Source: Gammaproteobacteria bacterium (lineage in GTDB: Bacteria > Pseudomonadota > Gammaproteobacteria > Steroidobacterales > Woeseiaceae). From it: a stretch of 44,389 nucleotides of DNA. The first letter of the stretch is position 1. Each line of letters begins with the position of its first letter. The translations under genes were made by a program, and so were the position numbers. Shown here in pieces: positions 17,609-25,755 of the stretch. The notes beneath the pieces were generated by a model, which was not told the origin of the DNA, did no database searches, and worked only from the letters and a program-made list of their open reading frames with translations. Location of the stretch: NCBI GenBank assembly GCA_030429005.1, contig JAUIDP010000020.1, forward strand, positions 1 through 44,389, read 5' to 3'.

Positions 17609-17675
17609 CAGTTACTACTTACACCTTTTTTTCCAGAATAAAAAAGGTGTAAGTAGTAACTGTCACGACTTTTTT
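17596..17675. repeat. 80-bp hairpin repeat, copy 1
   Basis: Inverted repeat with 36-bp arms (17596-17631 and 17640-17675), one mismatch and an 8-bp loop. The arm core reads GTGACAGTTACTACTTACAC, and A6/T6 runs sit at both ends of each arm. It lies between the convergent cyclase and ureG genes and covers the cyclase stop codon. A nearly identical copy is at 22908-22987. The symmetrical A/T runs would let it work as a bidirectional terminator; the two copies look like a small dispersed REP/MITE-like element. Confidence 0.92.
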
Positions 17676-17688
17676 CGACTTTTTTTGG

Positions 17689-18297
17689 TTACAGGCCGCC
17701 GTTGCGCTCGATTTCTGCGCGAATCTCTGCGACGCCTTCGCCGGCTTTCAGGTTGGTGAACAGGAACGGCTTCTCGCCACGCATTTTTTTCGCATCTCGG
17801 TCCATCACGTTGAGGTCCGCACCGACGAGAGGTGCGAGGTCGGTCTTGTTGATGACCAGCAAGTCCGACTTGGTGATGCCCGGGCCGCCCTTGCGCGGGA
17901 TCTTGTCGCCAGCCGAAACGTCGATCACGTAGATCGTGATATCGGCGAGTTCCGGCGAGAATGTGGCCGCGAGGTTGTCGCCGCCCGATTCGATGAAGAT
18001 CACGTCCAGGTCCGGAAATAATTCGTACATCTCGTCGATGGCAGCGAGGTTCATCGAGGCGTCCTCGCGAATTGCCGTGTGCGGGCAGCCACCGGTTTCG
18101 ACACCGATGATGCGCTCGGCTGGCAACGCCTCAGCGCGCAGCAGGAACTCGGCATCTTCACGGGTGTAGATGTCGTTGGTGATTGCGGCGATGGAGTAGT
18201 CTCCGCGCATGCTGCGGCAAAGTGCTTCGGTTAGCGCGGTCTTGCCGGAACCTACCGGGCCACCAATGCCGACCCGTAACGGTCCGTTTGTACTCAT
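17689..18297 (-). CDS. ureG: Urease accessory GTPase UreG
   Basis: 202 residues. The P-loop is GGPVGSGKT (residues 12-20); [16 protein letters not shown] contains the Cys-Pro-His nickel-binding motif; [19 protein letters not shown] and [15 protein letters not shown] (G4 motif NKTD) are standard UreG segments. With UreD, UreF and UreE it couples GTP hydrolysis to nickel delivery into apo-urease in the cytoplasm. Its start overlaps the ureF stop (ATGA). It is the last gene of the leftward operon; hairpin repeat copy 1 begins 13 bp past its end and may terminate transcription. Confidence 0.98.
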   Translation of the reverse strand: MSTNGPLRVGIGGPVGSGKTALTEALCRSMRGDYSIAAITNDIYTREDAEFLLRAEALPAERIIGVETGGCPHTAIREDASMNLAAIDEMYELFPDLDVIFIESGGDNLAATFSPELADITIYVIDVSAGDKIPRKGGPGITKSDLLVINKTDLAPLVGADLNVMDRDAKKMRGEKPFLFTNLKAGEGVAEIRAEIERNGGL

Positions 18298-18965
18298 GAT
18301 CGAAATAACCTCGTATGTTGCGTTTCGTGGTGCATCGAAACGATATCTACCATCATCGTCGACGTGGCGACGCGTGCGAGCGGTGTCGTTCGCGCCCGGT
18401 TCACTGCGGCCGCTACCACTGGTTCGAGTGCGGCGATCGATTCCTGCCCCTCGGTTTGTCCCAACGGGATCAGGCGAATTGCTGCCGACACCAGGTTGGC
18501 AACAAATGCGTGGCCATAGGCATGCATTGCCAGTTCCTTGTTTATGCCGTGTCCTGCAGCGGTGACGCCGACGGCAACGGGATAGGTGGCCGGCGTGTCA
18601 ACAGGTAATATCTGCAGCGCGTCGCAGGGCCAGGCCTTTCTCGTTGCGCGCAGGAATGCGTTGCCCTGTGAGACCGACTCGGTACGCAGCTCGCTCGTAA
18701 CCTGGAAGGCATAGGCGAGTTCGGCAATATCGGACAGTTCACTGCCGGCGGCCGCAGCCTCCCAGGCGGCAGCCAGGAACACCAGGTCGGCAAAGCCGTT
18801 GCCGACCGAAACGGTGTCACCCACCCATTCCGTAACGTTGTTGACGTCTGTTACCAGCAACGTGTCGACAGCGTTTTCGAGGCCATGCGAGAAAGCATAG
18901 GCGCCTACCGGATACGAAGGCGACAGCCACGACTGCAGCTTGTACAACGCGCTAATGGTGTTCAT
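18294..18965 (-). CDS. ureF: Urease accessory protein UreF
   Basis: 223 residues from the ATG at 18965; longer in-frame starts up to 19010 exist but lie further inside ureE, and the typical UreF N-terminus ([24 protein letters not shown]) begins just after the chosen Met. The all-helical protein bridges UreD-urease and UreG and helps gate nickel insertion. [28 protein letters not shown] and a conserved C-terminal [12 protein letters not shown], needed in the family for UreG recruitment, are present. The gene overlaps ureE by 14 bp and ureG by 4 bp. Confidence 0.96.
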   Translation of the reverse strand: MNTISALYKLQSWLSPSYPVGAYAFSHGLENAVDTLLVTDVNNVTEWVGDTVSVGNGFADLVFLAAAWEAAAAGSELSDIAELAYAFQVTSELRTESVSQGNAFLRATRKAWPCDALQILPVDTPATYPVAVGVTAAGHGINKELAMHAYGHAFVANLVSAAIRLIPLGQTEGQESIAALEPVVAAAVNRARTTPLARVATSTMMVDIVSMHHETQHTRLFRS

Positions 18966-19392
18966 GGCTATGATCTGCATACGCACCGCCTTCCGGCTGG
19001 AAGGGTTCATGTTTCAGCGTTACTTCGCCACCCAGTTTGCGGACCATATCGACGATGACGTGGTCTTCCCTGATACGCAGGCAGCCGTCGATAATTTCCG
19101 TTGGCAGGTGACGATTGCCGAGGTGCCAGGCGATTCGATTCAGCAGGCGCGCATCGGCGGCCGTAATATCAGCGACCGCCTCGGGCCGCGCATATACAAC
19201 GATCACCGAGCCGTCTTCGAGTTCGAGCCCGTCGCCATGCTGAATGGCGGTTGCGCGCGGCAGGTCGAGCAGGAATTCGCGGCCGGACTCGCTGGTCATT
19301 GTGATGCGTCGCCGGTGGCGCTGGTCGAAATCGAGTTCGATCGTGTCGGCTTCGGAACCGTCTGCCGGGACGATACGGATTGCACGAATCAT
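18952..19392 (-). CDS. ureE: Urease accessory metallochaperone UreE
   Basis: 146 residues. An N-terminal peptide-binding domain (FDQRHRRRITMTSESGREFLLDLPRA) precedes the metal-binding domain with the conserved AWHLGNRHLPTEI, whose second His is the interface nickel ligand, and a short His-rich C-terminus, YADHSHEHH, much shorter than the Klebsiella tail. It passes nickel to the UreG complex. It is 8 bp downstream of ureC and its 3' end contains the ureF start. Confidence 0.96.
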   Translation of the reverse strand: MIRAIRIVPADGSEADTIELDFDQRHRRRITMTSESGREFLLDLPRATAIQHGDGLELEDGSVIVVYARPEAVADITAADARLLNRIAWHLGNRHLPTEIIDGCLRIREDHVIVDMVRKLGGEVTLKHEPFQPEGGAYADHSHEHH

Positions 19393-19400
19393 AATGCGAG

Positions 19401-21110
19401 CTAGTACAGGAAGTAGCGCTGCGCCATTGGCAGCTCGGTCGCCGGTTCGCAGGTCAGCAATTCACCGTCGGCTCGCACTTCGTAGGTTTCCGGGTTGACA
19501 TCGATTTCCGGGCAATAGTCGTTCAGCCGCATGCTCTTCTTGCCGATGCCGGCGCGCGTATTGCTGACCGATAGCACCGCTTTCGCGAGCCCCAGTGTGT
19601 TGCCGATGCCGGCATCGGCGGCGGACTGCGATACGAAAGACACCGCGCTCTCGGTGAGTGACCGGCCAAAGCTGGCAAACATCGGCCGGTAATGTACCGG
19701 CTGCGGCGTTGGAATCGATGCGTTCGGGTCACCCATGGCGGCAGCAGCAATGCTGCCCATCTTCAACACGAGGTCAGGTTTCACACCAAAGAAAGCCGGG
19801 CTCCAAAGCACGAGATCGGCCAGCTTGCCGGTCTCGACCGTGCCGATGTAATCGGAGATACCGTGGGCGATGGCAGGATTGATCGTGTACTTGGCGATGT
19901 AGCGCTTGACGCGGAAGTTATCATTGTCGCCGGCTTCTTCTGCCAGGCGGCCGCGCTGTTTCTTCATCTTGTCGGCTGTCTGCCAGGTGCGGATCAGCAC
20001 TTCGCCCACACGGCCCATCGCCTGGCTGTCCGAGGCGATGATGGAAAAGGCGCCCATGTCATGCAGGATGTCTTCTGCGGCAATCGTCTCCTTGCGGATA
20101 CGGCTTTCAGCGAACGCGATGTCTTCAGCAATCGTCGGGTCGAGGTGATGGCACACCATCAGCATGTCGAGATGCTCGTCGACCGTGTTGACCGTGTAAG
20201 GCCGGGTCGGGTTGGTCGACGATGGAATTACATTCGGCAGACCGCAGACCTTGATGATGTCCGGTGCGTGGCCGCCGCCAGCACCCTCCGTGTGAAACGC
20301 ATGGATAGTACGTCCCTTGAATGCCGCGATCGTGTTTTCGACAAAGCCCGACTCGTTCAGCGTGTCTGTATGGATCATCGTCTGCACATCGAACTCGTCT
20401 GCGACAGCCAGGCAGCAGTCGATCGTCGCCGGCGTCGTGCCCCAGTCTTCGTGCAGCTTCATCGCGGCGGCACCGGCGAGAATCTGTTCTTCCAGTGCGC
20501 CAGGCAGCGATGCGTTGCCCTTGCCGGCAAAGGCGAGGTTCATAGGGAACGCATCCGCCGCCTGCAGCATGCGGCCGATATGCCAGGCGCCTGGTGTGCA
20601 GGTGGTTGCATTCGTGCCGGTCGCGGGCCCGGTACCGCCGCCGAGCATCGTCGTTACGCCGGACATCAGTGCGTCGTCGATCTGTTGCGGACAGATGAAA
20701 TGAATATGCGCGTCAAAGCCACCGGCGGTCAGGATCTTGCCCTCGCCGGCGATGGCCTCTGTCGTCGGCCCAACGATAATGTCGACACCATCCTGCGTGT
20801 CCGGGTTGCCGGCTTTGCCAATGGCATGGATGCGCCCGTCGCGAATGCCAACGTCTGCCTTGTAGATGCCGGTGACATCGACGATCAGCGCATTCGTGAT
20901 GACAGTATCGACAGCGCCGTCGGCCCGGCCGAGCTGCGCCTGCCCCATGCCATCGCGAATGACCTTGCCACCGCCGAATTTCACCTCGTCGCCGTAACGC
21001 GTGTAGTCGTGTTCGACTTCGATGAACAGTTCGGTATCGGCCAGGCGCACCCGGTCGCCGACCGTCGGGCCGTACATCGAGGCGTAGGCGTCGCGGCTGA
21101 TCTTCGCCAT
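19401..21110 (-). CDS. ureC: Urease subunit alpha (catalytic)
   Basis: 569 residues, the normal length. All catalytic features are visible: HIHFICPQQ (two Ni ligands), AMKLHEDWG (the lysine to be carbamylated and a His), [12 protein letters not shown] and [17 protein letters not shown] (Ni and substrate histidines), the mobile flap [22 protein letters not shown] with its Cys-His pair and Arg, and the Ni-binding Asp in ASDSQAMGR. It hydrolyses urea to ammonia and carbamate with UreA and UreB. The start overlaps the ureB stop (TGATG). The enzyme looks intact and active. Confidence 0.99.
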   Translation of the reverse strand: MAKISRDAYASMYGPTVGDRVRLADTELFIEVEHDYTRYGDEVKFGGGKVIRDGMGQAQLGRADGAVDTVITNALIVDVTGIYKADVGIRDGRIHAIGKAGNPDTQDGVDIIVGPTTEAIAGEGKILTAGGFDAHIHFICPQQIDDALMSGVTTMLGGGTGPATGTNATTCTPGAWHIGRMLQAADAFPMNLAFAGKGNASLPGALEEQILAGAAAMKLHEDWGTTPATIDCCLAVADEFDVQTMIHTDTLNESGFVENTIAAFKGRTIHAFHTEGAGGGHAPDIIKVCGLPNVIPSSTNPTRPYTVNTVDEHLDMLMVCHHLDPTIAEDIAFAESRIRKETIAAEDILHDMGAFSIIASDSQAMGRVGEVLIRTWQTADKMKKQRGRLAEEAGDNDNFRVKRYIAKYTINPAIAHGISDYIGTVETGKLADLVLWSPAFFGVKPDLVLKMGSIAAAAMGDPNASIPTPQPVHYRPMFASFGRSLTESAVSFVSQSAADAGIGNTLGLAKAVLSVSNTRAGIGKKSMRLNDYCPEIDVNPETYEVRADGELLTCEPATELPMAQRYFLY

Positions 21111-21415
21111 CAGAGCGCTCCCATGACTTTCTGGTTGAAGCCGAATACGCGGCGCGAGCCGCCGAACGGCACGAGTTCGATATCGCGAGTCTGGCCCGGC
21201 TCGAACCGGATCGCCGTGCCGGCGGGGATGTTCAGGCGCATACCGTGGGCGCCGTCGCGATCGAAATCGAGCGCCGGATTGGTTTCGAAAAAGTGATAGT
21301 GCGAGCCGACCTGTATTGGCCGGTCGCCGGTGTTTGCGACCGTCAGCGTCACCACCTTGCTCGACGCATTGATTTCAATCGCTTCGCCGCGGGTCAGAAC
21401 TTCGCCTGGAATCAT
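21110..21415 (-). CDS. ureB: Urease subunit beta
   Basis: 101 residues, normal for a separate beta subunit. [16 protein letters not shown] opens the protein; [20 protein letters not shown] and [25 protein letters not shown] are the family's signature segments. It is a structural subunit of the (alpha-beta-gamma)3 urease. It lies 10 bp downstream of ureA and its stop overlaps the ureC start. Confidence 0.98.
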   Translation of the reverse strand: MIPGEVLTRGEAIEINASSKVVTLTVANTGDRPIQVGSHYHFFETNPALDFDRDGAHGMRLNIPAGTAIRFEPGQTRDIELVPFGGSRRVFGFNQKVMGAL

Positions 21416-21425
21416 TGCAGTACTC

Positions 21426-21728
21426 TCATCGAACGGGTTGATGCACCGTGACTAGCTTGGTGCCGTCCGGAAACGTGGCTTCCACCTGGATGTCATGAAT
21501 CATTTCGGCAACGCCTTCCATGACCTGCTCTCGCGTGACGACGGTTGCACCGTCTGCCATCAGGTCAGCAACGGAGCGGCCATCGCGTGCGCCCTCGATG
21601 ACGAAGTCGCTAACCAGGGCGATGACTTCCGGGTGATTCAGCTTGACGCCACGTTCGAGGCGTCGCCTTGCAACCATTGCTGCCATGGATACCAGCAGCT
21701 TGTCTTTTTCGCGGGGTGTCAGGTTCAT
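21426..21728 (-). CDS. ureA: Urease subunit gamma
   Basis: 100 residues, the usual size. [44 protein letters not shown] and [20 protein letters not shown] residues at the C-terminus (here [20 protein letters not shown]) are diagnostic. A separate gamma subunit is typical of most bacterial ureases. The gene starts 12 bp after ureD, and ureB follows 10 bp later. Confidence 0.98.
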   Translation of the reverse strand: MNLTPREKDKLLVSMAAMVARRRLERGVKLNHPEVIALVSDFVIEGARDGRSVADLMADGATVVTREQVMEGVAEMIHDIQVEATFPDGTKLVTVHQPVR

Positions 21729-21740
21729 CGTTGTAACTCT

Positions 21741-22580
21741 CTAGCAGTGCCACGAGCGCGGCACGGAAAATTCGAAGGGTCCGAGGCAGGCCTCGTACAA
21801 GTTGACGATCAGTTCGCGCAGCGTCTTGCTATCGTGCGCCAGCAGGCGACAGGTGATGACCGGTCCGGGATTGGACGCGCCGCCAACAGCGTCGCTGTCG
21901 ACGATGGTCGCGCGAATCTCGCCGAGCAGTGCGTCGTTGTTATTGCCGGCGATCACGACGGTTGCGCAGCACCGGGCTGTGCCAAAGGCGCTGGTCCTGC
22001 CAAGCGACTCGTCGATTGATTGCCCGTCCTGGCCCAATGCGAATGCGTCGGCCAGGATTAGCCGGCCATCCCGGCGAACTTCCATCCGGTCGAAGACCTG
22101 CCCGGTACGGACGACTTCCCGCATGGCAATGCGACCGAATACAAGACTCTCCACGGCAAACAGAACGGCATTTTCGCCGAGGTTGATGCGGGTGTTCCGC
22201 TCCAGCCGGCTGCGGTCGAACAGGATGGTTTCCTGCGGCAGCCAGCAGGCGATGGCGTCGTCACCAACAGTTAACGTTGTGTTGATGGCGGCGGGACCCT
22301 GGCGGCAGTGGTAAATGCGTTCCGCCGCTTGCGTTGTCACGATACCGCGCGTGCTTGAATCCCAGTGCACAGCCGACGTGACTTCATCGCCGTCGGTCAA
22401 GCCACCGGCTGTATTGATCGTGATGATCTCGAGCGGCTGCCGGGATGTGTGCCGGGGAATACGGGCTTTCAGGCATCCCTGCTGGTAAAGGTCACCAAGC
22501 ATGGTGCGCTCGCCAAGTTTGCCGAGGCGGACACGCAGGTTGCCCTGCGAGCGTTGTAGCTCAGCGGCGGTCTGCGCCAT
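21741..22580 (-). CDS. ureD: Urease accessory protein UreD
   Basis: 279 residues from the ATG at 22580; a GTG at 22601 would add seven residues, and neither start has a strong ribosome site. TINTAGGLTDGDEVTSAVHWDSSTRGIVTTQAAERIYHC is the core UreD pattern, and WLPQETILFDRSRLERNTRINL the second conserved block. It binds apo-urease first and forms the tunnel for nickel from UreG/UreF. Its 5' end overlaps the preceding small-protein gene by about 20 bp, so that small protein belongs to the urease transcript. Confidence 0.95.
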   Translation of the reverse strand: MAQTAAELQRSQGNLRVRLGKLGERTMLGDLYQQGCLKARIPRHTSRQPLEIITINTAGGLTDGDEVTSAVHWDSSTRGIVTTQAAERIYHCRQGPAAINTTLTVGDDAIACWLPQETILFDRSRLERNTRINLGENAVLFAVESLVFGRIAMREVVRTGQVFDRMEVRRDGRLILADAFALGQDGQSIDESLGRTSAFGTARCCATVVIAGNNNDALLGEIRATIVDSDAVGGASNPGPVITCRLLAHDSKTLRELIVNLYEACLGPFEFSVPRSWHC

Positions 22581-22782
22581 GCTTCGCACCGCGCCGTACA
22601 CTTCGTCTCAGCTGGGCGAATGCAATCGCTGCAACCGTGACGATCACGAGCGCGATTGGCAGCGCCAGGTGGTGGAGTTGCACAGCAGCTTCTGTCATGC
22701 CGGAGTGGTCGCCGTCATGCGCTGAAGCAGTGGCAAGGGGTGCTGCTGGCAACAGCAATGCAATACAAGTTCTTAATGTCAC
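22561..22782 (-). CDS. Small His-rich membrane protein heading the urease operon
   Basis: 73 residues with a GTG start preceded by GGGAG at 7 bp. A signal peptide (TCIALLLPAAPLATASA) ends just before HDGDHSG, giving a short His/Asp-rich periplasmic segment with LHH further on; one membrane helix (ALPIALVIVTVAAIAFAQL) and a basic cytoplasmic tail (RRSVRRGAKHGADRR) follow. It overlaps ureD, so it is the first gene of the operon. I do not recognise a named family. The metal-binding look of the N-terminus suggests help with nickel or with urea entry, comparable in place but not in sequence to UreJ/HupE or UreI; this is speculation. The ribosome site, signal peptide and coupling support a real gene. 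Confidence 0.7.
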   Translation of the reverse strand: MTLRTCIALLLPAAPLATASAHDGDHSGMTEAAVQLHHLALPIALVIVTVAAIAFAQLRRSVRRGAKHGADRR

Positions 22783-22822
22783 GCGATGCTCCCGATCAGC
22801 ATTCTTGTTGGAATCCCGATCG

Positions 22823-22903
22823 ATACTAGCAAACCGAAAAGCGAATTCCGATGTCGTTTACGGGAGTGATCAAACGGTGCATGAAATGCATCATTTTGGT
22901 GCA
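22823..22903 (-). promoter_or_regulatory. Urease operon control region: extended -10 and NtrC-like dyads
   Basis: On the minus strand, TGC-TAGTAT (22823-22831) is an extended -10 with no good -35, about 40 bp before the GTG. Upstream, TGCACCAAAATGATGCA (22887-22903, minus) matches the NtrC-box pattern TGCACYA-N3-TGGTGCA at all but one position, and overlaps a second dyad, TGCATTTCATGCA (22878-22890). Nitrogen control of urease by NtrC is common in proteobacteria. No -24/-12 sigma-54 promoter could be found, so the regulator assignment is tentative. Confidence 0.45.
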
Positions 22904-22907
22904 CAGA

Positions 22908-22987
22908 AAAAAGCCGTGACAGTTACTACTTACACCTTTTTTTGCCATCACGAAAAAAGGTGTAAGTAGTAACTGTCACGGGTTTTT
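22908..22987. repeat. 80-bp hairpin repeat, copy 2
   Basis: Inverted repeat with 35-bp arms (22908-22942 and 22953-22987), one mismatch and a 10-bp loop. The left arm plus neighbouring bases is identical over 37 nt to copy 1 (17596-17632); the right arms differ only near the outer end, and the loops differ. It lies on the far side of the urease operon from copy 1, in the same orientation, 5 bp beyond the NtrC-like site. Confidence 0.92.
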
Positions 22988-22997
22988 GTTGGAGGGT

Positions 22998-23034
22998 AAA
23001 AAAAGGCTCTGACTCCCTTGCAGGAGCCAGAGCC
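22998..23034 (-). terminator. Rho-independent terminator of the Spy-like gene
   Basis: On the minus strand a 12-bp stem (23023-23034 pairs with 23005-23016, one mismatch; 6-base loop) is followed by seven T (22998-23004). It lies 34 bp past the stop of the LTXXQ gene. The inner sequence shares GGCTCTGAC with the element at 25802-25823. Confidence 0.8.
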
Positions 23035-23067
23035 AGGCTGGCCGCGCTCGCGCACTGTCAGGATGCG

Positions 23068-23469
23068 TTACGCGGCCTCTTCAACGGCCGCGGCGGGGGG
23101 GTGCGACCGGTTCTTACGGGGATGGTGTTTGCCGCGCATTTCATGTAGCACGTCCAGCTTCTTCAGCTGGTCGGCCGTCAGCACGGTCTCGAGTTCACTG
23201 CGCAGGCTCGCCTTCAGTTCTTTGCGCTGTGCCTGCACGGTCTCCCGGTCGGGGCGTTCGTCCGCCGTGCGGAAGGCCTCGCGCTGTGCTTCGGCGGCTT
23301 CGCGGTGTTCAGTCATGATGCGTTCGACTTCCTGTGCCTGGTAAGCGTCGAGGTCGAGCAGTGTTGTCAGCTGGTCGATGTTCGGCCCGCCAGGGGGACG
23401 CGGGCCTTCGGCGAGTGCCGTGCCCATGATGAACAGGAAGGCAATGGTTGCCAGTGTGCGGTAATTCAT
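23068..23469 (-). CDS. Spy/CpxP-like periplasmic LTXXQ protein
   Basis: 133 residues. The signal peptide (TLATIAFLFIMGTALA) ends before EGPRPPGG. The mature part is highly charged and helical (ERIMTEHREAAEAQREAFR), with one clear LTXXQ motif (LTADQLKKLD); the C-terminus is His/Arg-rich. Relatives (Spy, CpxP, ZraP, CnrX) are periplasmic chaperones or metal/stress sensors that often restrain a neighbouring sensor kinase. AAGGAG lies 9-10 bp before the ATG. The gene is 99 bp downstream of the kinase gene, with its own tripled T-N-ACA motif in the gap, and ends at a strong terminator. It is likely both target and modulator of the adjacent two-component system. Confidence 0.85.
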   Translation of the reverse strand: MNYRTLATIAFLFIMGTALAEGPRPPGGPNIDQLTTLLDLDAYQAQEVERIMTEHREAAEAQREAFRTADERPDRETVQAQRKELKASLRSELETVLTADQLKKLDVLHEMRGKHHPRKNRSHPPAAAVEEAA

Positions 23470-23530
23470 GTCGTGTTCTCCTTAACGGGTGGGTACGGAA
23501 AACAGTCTGCCGGGGTTCGGTGTGAAAAGA

Positions 23531-23557
23531 CGTAAACAATTGTGAGGAATTGTTAAC
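23531..23557 (-). promoter_or_regulatory. Response-regulator box upstream of the Spy-like gene
   Basis: On the minus strand TAACA-ATTCC-TCACA-ATTGT-TTACG gives three T-N-AC(A/G) pentamers at 10-bp period, the direct-repeat layout of OmpR/CpxR-class sites; AACAATT and AATTGTT within it also form a 7-bp dyad. Sixteen bases (23540-23555) match the site upstream of the regulator gene in 15 positions. Confidence 0.6.
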
Positions 23558-23568
23558 GCCTTTTGTGG

Positions 23569-24969
23569 CTAGCGTCTTGGCAGCGACAGAACCGCGACAA
23601 GCCCTTCGGGATTGCCATTTTCGAGGACCAGGCTGCCCCCATGAGCCTGCGCGATATCGCGGGCAATCGACAGCCCCAGCCCGCTGCCGCCGGTTTCGGG
23701 ATTGCGCGAGCTGTCCAGTCGATAAAACGGTTCCAATACCTTTTCGAGTTGCGCTTCCGGGATGCCTGGCCCCTGGTCAATGACGCGAATCTCGAGCGTG
23801 TCGCCGTCGCAAACCTCGATGGCCGCACTGCCGCCATAGGCGATGGCGTTTGCAACAAGATTGGTGATGCAGCGTTTCAGCGCAGTCTGTTTCGCCTCGA
23901 TGACGCCCACTGCTGAGCCCGACAGCGGTATGTCGGACCCCATTTCGGCAAATTCGACACAGATACTCCGCAACAGCGCCATGATGTCCACCGGCTGCAT
24001 CGGCTCGTCGTCATTCATGCCACGAAACAGGTCCAGGGTTGCCTTCAGCATGTCGTTCATCTCGTCGACGTCGTGCTGGAAGCGTTCGCGAAGCTCAGGA
24101 TCATGGATCTTCTCCGAACGCAGGCGCAAACGCGTCAGCGGTGTACGCAGGTCATGCGAGATCGCGGCGAGCAGTGAGTTACGGCTGTTCATATAGCGCT
24201 GCAGGCGCTCGTGCATCGTGTTGAATGCCCGGGTCGCGTCTTTCAGTTCGGAGGCGCCGGTCTCGGGTAGCGGCGGGGTCGTCTCGCCGCGGCTCATGGC
24301 CTCCGCCGAGCTGGCCAGTGCCGACAACGGCCGCGTGATGCCGCGCGCCATCAGGAACAGTACGACTGCGAGCACCAGCGTCAGTATGGCGAGCTGTACG
24401 AAAATGCCACGCGGCAACGGTTGTCCGGGCAATGGCGCCGGCACGCGGTAAGCCACCTGGCCGCCGTCGGGAAGTCCCACGACAACATCGAGCTGGCGCA
24501 GCGGATCTACACGCCGCAGGCTTCCACCGGATCGATGCGAGGAACGGCCATCGTCGCCCCGCCAACGCATGCCAACCTGGATCGCAACCTGGCTGCCACG
24601 TGCAGCCGGGCGTACGTCGACCTGGTAGTCACGTCCGAGCTCACGCTGAAGCTGTTTTTCGTAGGAGCGCACGGCGGCAGCAATGTCGAATTGCCGGCGT
24701 TTCCGCTGGCGGTCGCTGTCCTCGCCGAATGCTATCGGTGTTTGCCGCAGTTCCTGTACGCGGGCAGGGCGTGCCTCCGGCGGCAGCGCGGCTATTTCCT
24801 GCGACACGCTGGCGAGGATCTCGACGAGGTCGGCGCTTTCGCCACCCCAGAACACCACTTCCTCGCGTTCGCGCATCACCAGCCAGGCGACGACCGAGCC
24901 GGTGATCAATACGACAACCAGCAAGGCTGTCATCAGTCGGCCAAACAAGGTATCCGGGTACAGCCGCAT
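23569..24969 (-). CDS. Membrane sensor histidine kinase (EnvZ/CpxA-type)
   Basis: 466 residues from the ATG at 24969, one base beyond the regulator's stop; a longer open frame overlaps the regulator and is not needed. Transmembrane helix 1 covers residues 12-32, a periplasmic sensor domain about 33-188 (Arg-rich, with a possible metal or peptide interface), helix 2 about 189-208, then HAMP, the H-box AAISHDLRTPLTRLR (His272), N-box NLVANAIAYGG, G1 DQGPGIPE and G2 GGSGLGLSIAR. It phosphorylates the adjacent regulator in response to an envelope signal. Order regulator-kinase-LTXXQ protein resembles Cpx and Zra-like envelope or metal stress systems. Confidence 0.93.
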   Translation of the reverse strand: MRLYPDTLFGRLMTALLVVVLITGSVVAWLVMREREEVVFWGGESADLVEILASVSQEIAALPPEARPARVQELRQTPIAFGEDSDRQRKRRQFDIAAAVRSYEKQLQRELGRDYQVDVRPAARGSQVAIQVGMRWRGDDGRSSHRSGGSLRRVDPLRQLDVVVGLPDGGQVAYRVPAPLPGQPLPRGIFVQLAILTLVLAVVLFLMARGITRPLSALASSAEAMSRGETTPPLPETGASELKDATRAFNTMHERLQRYMNSRNSLLAAISHDLRTPLTRLRLRSEKIHDPELRERFQHDVDEMNDMLKATLDLFRGMNDDEPMQPVDIMALLRSICVEFAEMGSDIPLSGSAVGVIEAKQTALKRCITNLVANAIAYGGSAAIEVCDGDTLEIRVIDQGPGIPEAQLEKVLEPFYRLDSSRNPETGGSGLGLSIARDIAQAHGGSLVLENGNPEGLVAVLSLPRR

Positions 24970-24970
24970 C

Positions 24971-25687
24971 TCAGGAAGCTTCCACCGGCACGCCGACGGT
25001 ATAGCCCTCGCCATAAACCGTCTTGATGATCGCCGGCTTGCGCGCGTCGTCGCCAAGCAGGCGTCGCAACTGGCTGACTCGTACGTCGATGCTGCGGTCG
25101 AAGGGGTCTGCCGTTCGGCCACGCAATTCCTCGATCAGCTCCGTGCGTGAAAAAATATTGCCCGGGCTGGACAGCAGCGTTTCCAGCAAGCGGAATTCGG
25201 CGCCCCCGATTTCAACAGTATTGCCACTCTTGTCCGTCAGCGAGCGAGCGACCCGGTCGAGGCACCAGCCATCGAAACGGTAGGTCCTGGCCGCGAGACT
25301 CGCACTGTCGTCGCCACTGCCGGCCCTGCGCAGCACGGCCCGGATCCGGCTGACGAGCTCGCGCGGGTCGAATGGCTTTGCCAGGTAGTCGTCGGCGCCG
25401 ACCTCGAGGCCGACAATCCGGTCGACGGTGTCACCCAGTGCCGTCAGCATGATGACCGGTGTGTTCGACTGCTGTCGCAGGCTGCGACAGAAGTCCAGCC
25501 CGCTCTCGTTCGGCAACATCAGGTCCAGCACGATCAGGTCCGCAGCCTTCTTCCGCAGCGCCTGCCGGGCGATGTCGGTATTGACGGCAATCGCAACAGA
25601 ATAGCCGTTCGTCTCCAGATAGCTGCTCAGGAGTTCGAGGATTTCGCGGTCGTCATCGACGACGAGTATGTGCGGTTGGGTTGGCAA
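24971..25687 (-). CDS. OmpR-family response regulator
   Basis: 238 residues. The receiver domain has the acidic pair Asp11/Asp12, phosphoacceptor Asp55 (LIVLDLMLPNESG) and the Lys of DDYLAKPF; the winged-helix DNA-binding domain ends in DVRVSQLRRLLGDDARKPAIIKTVYGEGYTVG. The start appears to be TTG at 25687, since no ATG or GTG is in frame between it and the receiver domain and PHILVVDDD follows at the usual distance. The ribosome site is weak, so expression may be low. A conserved 16-bp motif 70 bp upstream suggests autoregulation. Confidence 0.93.
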   Translation of the reverse strand: MPTQPHILVVDDDREILELLSSYLETNGYSVAIAVNTDIARQALRKKAADLIVLDLMLPNESGLDFCRSLRQQSNTPVIMLTALGDTVDRIVGLEVGADDYLAKPFDPRELVSRIRAVLRRAGSGDDSASLAARTYRFDGWCLDRVARSLTDKSGNTVEIGGAEFRLLETLLSSPGNIFSRTELIEELRGRTADPFDRSIDVRVSQLRRLLGDDARKPAIIKTVYGEGYTVGVPVEAS

Positions 25688-25755
25688 AACGGGCGACAGG
25701 CCACAAGGACCGGTAGTTTGAATAGCCCAATATTAACCCCGGACCGCCACCATCC

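Noticed and set aside
19692..21296. 534-codon plus-strand open frame across ureC and ureB
   Set aside because: Antisense to intact urease genes; no recognisable motif or ribosome site.
22783..22880. Sigma-54 (-24/-12) promoter for the urease operon
   Set aside because: No GG-N10-GC element with a reasonable TGGCAC/TTGC context exists between the NtrC-like site and the first gene.
17596..22987. Composite transposon carrying urease
   Set aside because: The bracketing elements are 80-bp hairpins without any transposase ORF or visible target-site duplication, so a classical composite transposon is not supported.
24970..25122. 51-codon N-terminal extension of the sensor kinase
   Set aside because: It lies wholly inside the response-regulator gene in another frame; the ATG at 24969 directly precedes the first membrane helix.
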